This document shows, in pieces, positions 4,822 through 6,987 of a stretch of DNA of 6,987 nucleotides. A program made the position numbers and the translations under genes. A model generated the notes under the pieces. That model saw only the letters and a program-made list of their open reading frames with translations, had not been told where the DNA came from and did not search any database. Numbering within the stretch: position 1 is the first letter of the stretch; every line of letters starts with the position of its first letter. This DNA comes from JBNKWA01 sp050299555 (lineage in GTDB: Bacteria > Pseudomonadota > Alphaproteobacteria > Rhodobacterales > Rhodobacteraceae), in NCBI GenBank assembly GCA_050299555.1, contig JBNKWA010000048.1:1-6987 (forward strand), given 5' to 3'.

Positions 4822-5325
4822 TCAGGCCCGGCCGTACGCCTCGGCCATGGCGATGTCCATGGCCTTCTCGGGGGTTTCGCGATCCCAAGCGACCAGCTGG
4901 AAGGCCGGATAGAACCGCTCTGAGGCGGCGACCGCCACCCGCACCATCTCGGCGATCTGGCTGGCCTGGGCCATGGCACCGCCCGCCAGGGTCAGCCCGT
5001 AGCGCCACACCATCATCTTGCGCTCCGGCCACAGCGTGAACGCGCCCAGCCAGCACAGGTCGTTGGCCCGCTCCATCGCCTCCGACAGGTGGCGGCGGCG
5101 GCGCACCGGCACCGACATGTCGAAGGCGCAGATGATGCGCAGCGTCTCGTCCGCCGCCGACCACGCCAGGGTCAGCGAATAGGTCCGCCAGTTGCCCTCG
5201 ATCGCCATCGCGATCTGGTCGTCGCAAACGCGGTCGCAGGCCCAGTCATGGTCCTCGGCCAGGCTTTCGACAATGTCGATCGGATGGATGTCGCTGCGGT
5301 GGAAGTCCTGCTCGATGCTGCTCAT
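4822..5325 (-). CDS. YbjN-domain protein
   Basis: A 167-residue protein of the YbjN family, which shares the fold of type III secretion chaperones. E. coli YbjN affects stress response and motility when altered; the role in alphaproteobacteria is not defined. Features: HPIDIVESLAEDHDWACDRVCDDQIAMAIEGNW (14-46) as the N-terminal helix and first strands, YSLTLAWSAADETLRIICAFDM (49-70) as the central sheet, an Arg-rich turn (75-78), and the NDLCWLGAFTLWPERKMMVWRYGL segment (88-111). The start at 5325 is chosen because GAGG (5334-5337) lies 8 bases upstream. A longer frame from 5412 would add 29 residues whose codons lack the G/C third-position bias of the rest. No signal peptide is present. The next gene on the same strand, the 129-residue protein, follows after 42 bases and is probably co-transcribed. 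Confidence 0.9.
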   Translation of the reverse strand: MSSIEQDFHRSDIHPIDIVESLAEDHDWACDRVCDDQIAMAIEGNWRTYSLTLAWSAADETLRIICAFDMSVPVRRRRHLSEAMERANDLCWLGAFTLWPERKMMVWRYGLTLAGGAMAQASQIAEMVRVAVAASERFYPAFQLVAWDRETPEKAMDIAMAEAYGRA

Positions 5326-5394
5326 TGCCACAACCTCAATTTGTCGCCCATGGCGGAGCAAGGCCCAGCTAGGGGCTGAGAGGATCTCAATGCG

Positions 5395-5415
5395 TCGATG
5401 ATCGTTCGTCATCGA
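5395..5415. promoter_or_regulatory. Inverted repeat upstream of the YbjN gene
   Basis: TCGATGA (5395-5401) and TCATCGA (5409-5415) are perfect 7-bp arms around TCGTTCG. It lies about 70-90 bases before the YbjN start codon, within 170 bp of non-coding, less GC-rich DNA. It could be an operator or a leader hairpin; I cannot assign a binding protein. Confidence 0.45.
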
Positions 5416-5450
5416 TCACGAGATATGGTGGTTGGAAAGCGGCGACCTGT

Positions 5451-5492
5451 AAAGAACAAACTCGCCCCGTCACCGAAGCTCCACATCGGGGC
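5451..5492 (-). terminator. Probable terminator of the L,D-transpeptidase gene
   Basis: Read on the minus strand just after the stop codon (5497-5499), GCCCCG (5492-5487) pairs with CGGGGC (5469-5464) across a 17-base loop. The T-rich TTTGTTCTTT (5460-5451) follows shortly after. The stem is short and the loop is long, so this is likely but not ideal. Confidence 0.6.
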
Positions 5493-5496
5493 TTGT

Positions 5497-6006
5497 TCAG
5501 GCGAGGATGGTCACCGGGGTGCCCAGCGGCACCATGTGCCAGATCTCGTCCATGGCGCGGTCGCTTACCGAGATGCAGCCCGCGGTCCAGTCACGCTTGC
5601 GCCGGTCCGCCGTCCGCGTCGGTCCGCCATGGATGAAGATGTCGCCGCCGGGCTCGACCCCCATCGCCCGCGCCCGAGCCACGTCGGCCTGGTTGGGATA
5701 GCTGATCCCCAGGCTCAGGTGATATTCGCTGCGATGGTTGCGCCGGTCGATGAAGTAGAGCCCCTCGGGCGTCTTGCCGTCGCGCTCGCGGGTCTTGTGG
5801 CCGGTGGGCGCAAAGCCGAGGTCGATGCGATAGGCCTTGATGCCCTCGCCGCCGGCAGCGACCACCAGCCGCCGCTCGGATTTCACCACCACCACCTGAT
5901 CGGCGGTCGGCCAGTCGCGGCCGCTGACACCGCAACCGGCCAGCGGCACCGCCGCCGCCGTCAGGATAAGGCCGCGCCGGGTCAGGCCTGCATTTTCCGA
6001 CATCAT
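5497..6006 (-). CDS. L,D-transpeptidase (YkuD domain), YafK/DpaA-like, predicted lipoprotein
   Basis: A 169-residue exported enzyme of the YkuD fold. The family uses a catalytic cysteine to make or break links to meso-diaminopimelate in peptidoglycan. The N-terminus has Arg-Arg (10-11) before a hydrophobic stretch and a lipobox LAGC with Cys-25. This suggests a lipoprotein anchored in the cell envelope, possibly exported by Tat. The catalytic region is IHGGP (125-129, His-126) followed by WTAGCISVSD (140-149) with nucleophile Cys-144. The canonical Ser-His-Gly-Cys motif is replaced by Thr-Ala-Gly-Cys, typical of the YafK/DpaA-like branch rather than the cross-linking LdtD type. DpaA in E. coli releases Braun lipoprotein from peptidoglycan, so a hydrolytic role is possible but not proven. 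GAGG (6014-6017) lies 7 bases before the ATG at 6006; an ATG at 6003 is the alternative. I found no convincing promoter in the 112 bp upstream. Confidence 0.92.
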   Translation of the reverse strand: MMSENAGLTRRGLILTAAAVPLAGCGVSGRDWPTADQVVVVKSERRLVVAAGGEGIKAYRIDLGFAPTGHKTRERDGKTPEGLYFIDRRNHRSEYHLSLGISYPNQADVARARAMGVEPGGDIFIHGGPTRTADRRKRDWTAGCISVSDRAMDEIWHMVPLGTPVTILA

Positions 6007-6118
6007 GATACTGCCTCATGCCTGCGCCGGTTCAGCCCGGCGTCGCCAAGGAGCATGAATCGCCCGATAACAGGCGAAAATCAAGCGCAGTCAGGCGCAA
6101 CCCGGCCACCAAGCGCAA

Positions 6119-6987
6119 CTACCAGCGCATCCCGAAGCGGACCGCGTCATAGATCGCCGCATGGATGTTGCGCGCCGCCACCGCATCGCCGATGCGGTAA
6201 AGGTGGAAGGCGCCCGCGCCGCGATCGGGCAGCAGCGTGCCCTCGCCCTTGATGAGCGCGCCATAGTCCACCGCGCCGCGGTTCCGCGACAGGGGCTTCA
6301 GCGCGAAATACAGCTCGTCATTGGGCAGGGTGCCGTGCTCGACCACCACCTGGTCGACCACCCGTTCGGCCGACCAGCCGTTGGCAAAGTCCGAGCCCAG
6401 CACCGCCACCAGCCGGTTGCCGTCACGCCGCACCGCCTTCAGCCGCGTGTTGATGGTCACGGTCACGCCCTTTTCGTGGAAGCTGCGCATGTAGGGCACA
6501 TGGTTCAGTCCGCCCATCTCGGGGGCGAAGAACCGCTCTGGGCTGACCAGTTCCACCCGCGCCCCGGCATTGGCGGCGATCTCGGCCGCCGTCATCCCCT
6601 GGTGGCCACCGGAATCGTCAAAGATCAGCACGTCGCCCACCGGCTTCACCGCCCCTGCGATGACATCCCAGCTTGAGGTCACCAGCCCGTCGCCGCCCTC
6701 CAGCGGCGGGTTCTGCGGCAGGCCGCCGGTGGCGATCACCACGACGTCCGGCTCCAGTTCCAGCACGTCGTCGGCCTCGGCCCAGCAGTCGTAGCGGATG
6801 CTGGCGCCCAGCGCGTCGAGCTCGGCCAGCCGCCAGTCGGCAATGCCGATCAACTCGCGCCGCCGCGGGTTCTGGGTGAGCAGGTTGAGCTGTCCGCCCG
6901 CCTCGCCGGCGGCCTCCAGCACCGTCACCGCATGGCCCCGCTCGGCGGCGATCCGCGCCGCCTCCAGCCCCGCCGGGCCGGCACCCA
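6119..6987 (-). CDS. TMADH / OYE-family NADH:flavin oxidoreductase, C-terminal part (5' end cut off)
   Basis: The C-terminal 289 or so residues of a larger flavoenzyme; the start lies beyond the right edge. The visible part opens with the Rossmann motif GAGPAGLEAA (6985 leftward), then VTVLEAAGEAGGQLNLL, VVVIATGG, a second nucleotide-binding region DVLIFDDSGGHQG, and the closing RIGDAVAARNIHAAIYDAVR that contacts FAD. This layout is the C-terminal half of the trimethylamine dehydrogenase / 2,4-dienoyl-CoA reductase family, whose missing N-terminal half would be an FMN-binding TIM barrel. Family members demethylate methylated amines (trimethylamine, dimethylglycine, N-methylproline) or reduce enoyl compounds. 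The GLNHVPYMRSFHEKGV segment looks most like amine-demethylating members (DgcA-like or N-methylproline demethylase), but the substrate cannot be fixed without the N-terminal domain. The frame is open to the edge; GTG at 6928 is internal, not the true start. Confidence 0.88.
   Translation of the reverse strand, partial: GAGPAGLEAARIAAERGHAVTVLEAAGEAGGQLNLLTQNPRRRELIGIADWRLAELDALGASIRYDCWAEADDVLELEPDVVVIATGGLPQNPPLEGGDGLVTSSWDVIAGAVKPVGDVLIFDDSGGHQGMTAAEIAANAGARVELVSPERFFAPEMGGLNHVPYMRSFHEKGVTVTINTRLKAVRRDGNRLVAVLGSDFANGWSAERVVDQVVVEHGTLPNDELYFALKPLSRNRGAVDYGALIKGEGTLLPDRGAGAFHLYRIGDAVAARNIHAAIYDAVRFGMRW

Noticed and set aside
4169..4912. 247-codon open frame on the plus strand
   Set aside because: Ser/Ala/Arg/Pro-rich translation with no family motifs, antisense to the 129-residue and YbjN genes. 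It is a shadow frame caused by high GC at third positions.
4223..5227. 334-codon open frame on the minus strand
   Set aside because: Arg/Gly-rich, overlaps the YbjN and 129-residue genes in another frame, and has no ribosome site or recognisable domain.
6025..6042. Inverted repeat CGCCGG-N6-CCGGCG between the flavoprotein and L,D-transpeptidase genes as a terminator
   Set aside because: Only 6-bp arms and no T run on the transcribed strand; too weak to call.
5398..6252. 284-codon plus-strand open frame antisense to the L,D-transpeptidase
   Set aside because: His/Arg/Pro-rich shadow of a well-supported gene.

Overview
The window is very GC-rich with strongly GC-biased third codon positions. 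Together with a VPLPA-CTERM surface protein, CtrA-type operator boxes and a csaA / YbjN / TMADH-like flavoprotein gene set, this points to an alphaproteobacterium, most likely Rhodobacterales. That assignment is inference from gene content, since no rRNA or marker gene is present.

Left part (1-1570): two genes for exported proteins diverge from a gene-free region of about 320 bp. The minus-strand gene is cut by the window edge; it has a signal peptide followed by a 57-residue (171-bp) tandem repeat. The plus-strand gene encodes a THxN-family protein with a proline-rich PPTDE repeat stalk and a C-terminal VPLPA-CTERM sorting tail, and it ends at a clear intrinsic terminator. The shared upstream region carries two perfect TTAA-N7-TTAAC boxes, the consensus of the cell-cycle and motility response regulator CtrA. 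This is the most notable regulatory observation in the window.

Middle part (1569-4149), all minus strand: a tight csaA / 2-hydroxyacid dehydrogenase pair; a 390-bp gene-free stretch with several stem-loops; then an ArsR-type repressor gene overlapping an SRPBCC (AHSA1-like) gene. The ArsR gene has a palindromic operator inside its probable promoter, with almost no room for a 5' leader.

Right part (4150-6987), all minus strand: a 240-bp spacer with three GCGTCC/GGACGC palindromes; an unrecognised 129-residue helical protein; a YbjN-domain protein; a lipoprotein-type L,D-transpeptidase (YkuD fold, YafK/DpaA-like) with a probable terminator; and the C-terminal part of a TMADH / old-yellow-enzyme-family flavoprotein that runs off the right edge.

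Apart from the arsR-SRPBCC and csaA-dehydrogenase pairs, the genes do not form one obvious pathway. I see no transposase, phage gene, CRISPR array, tRNA or rRNA. No complete novel multi-gene system is evident; the points of interest are mainly regulatory and repeat-based.
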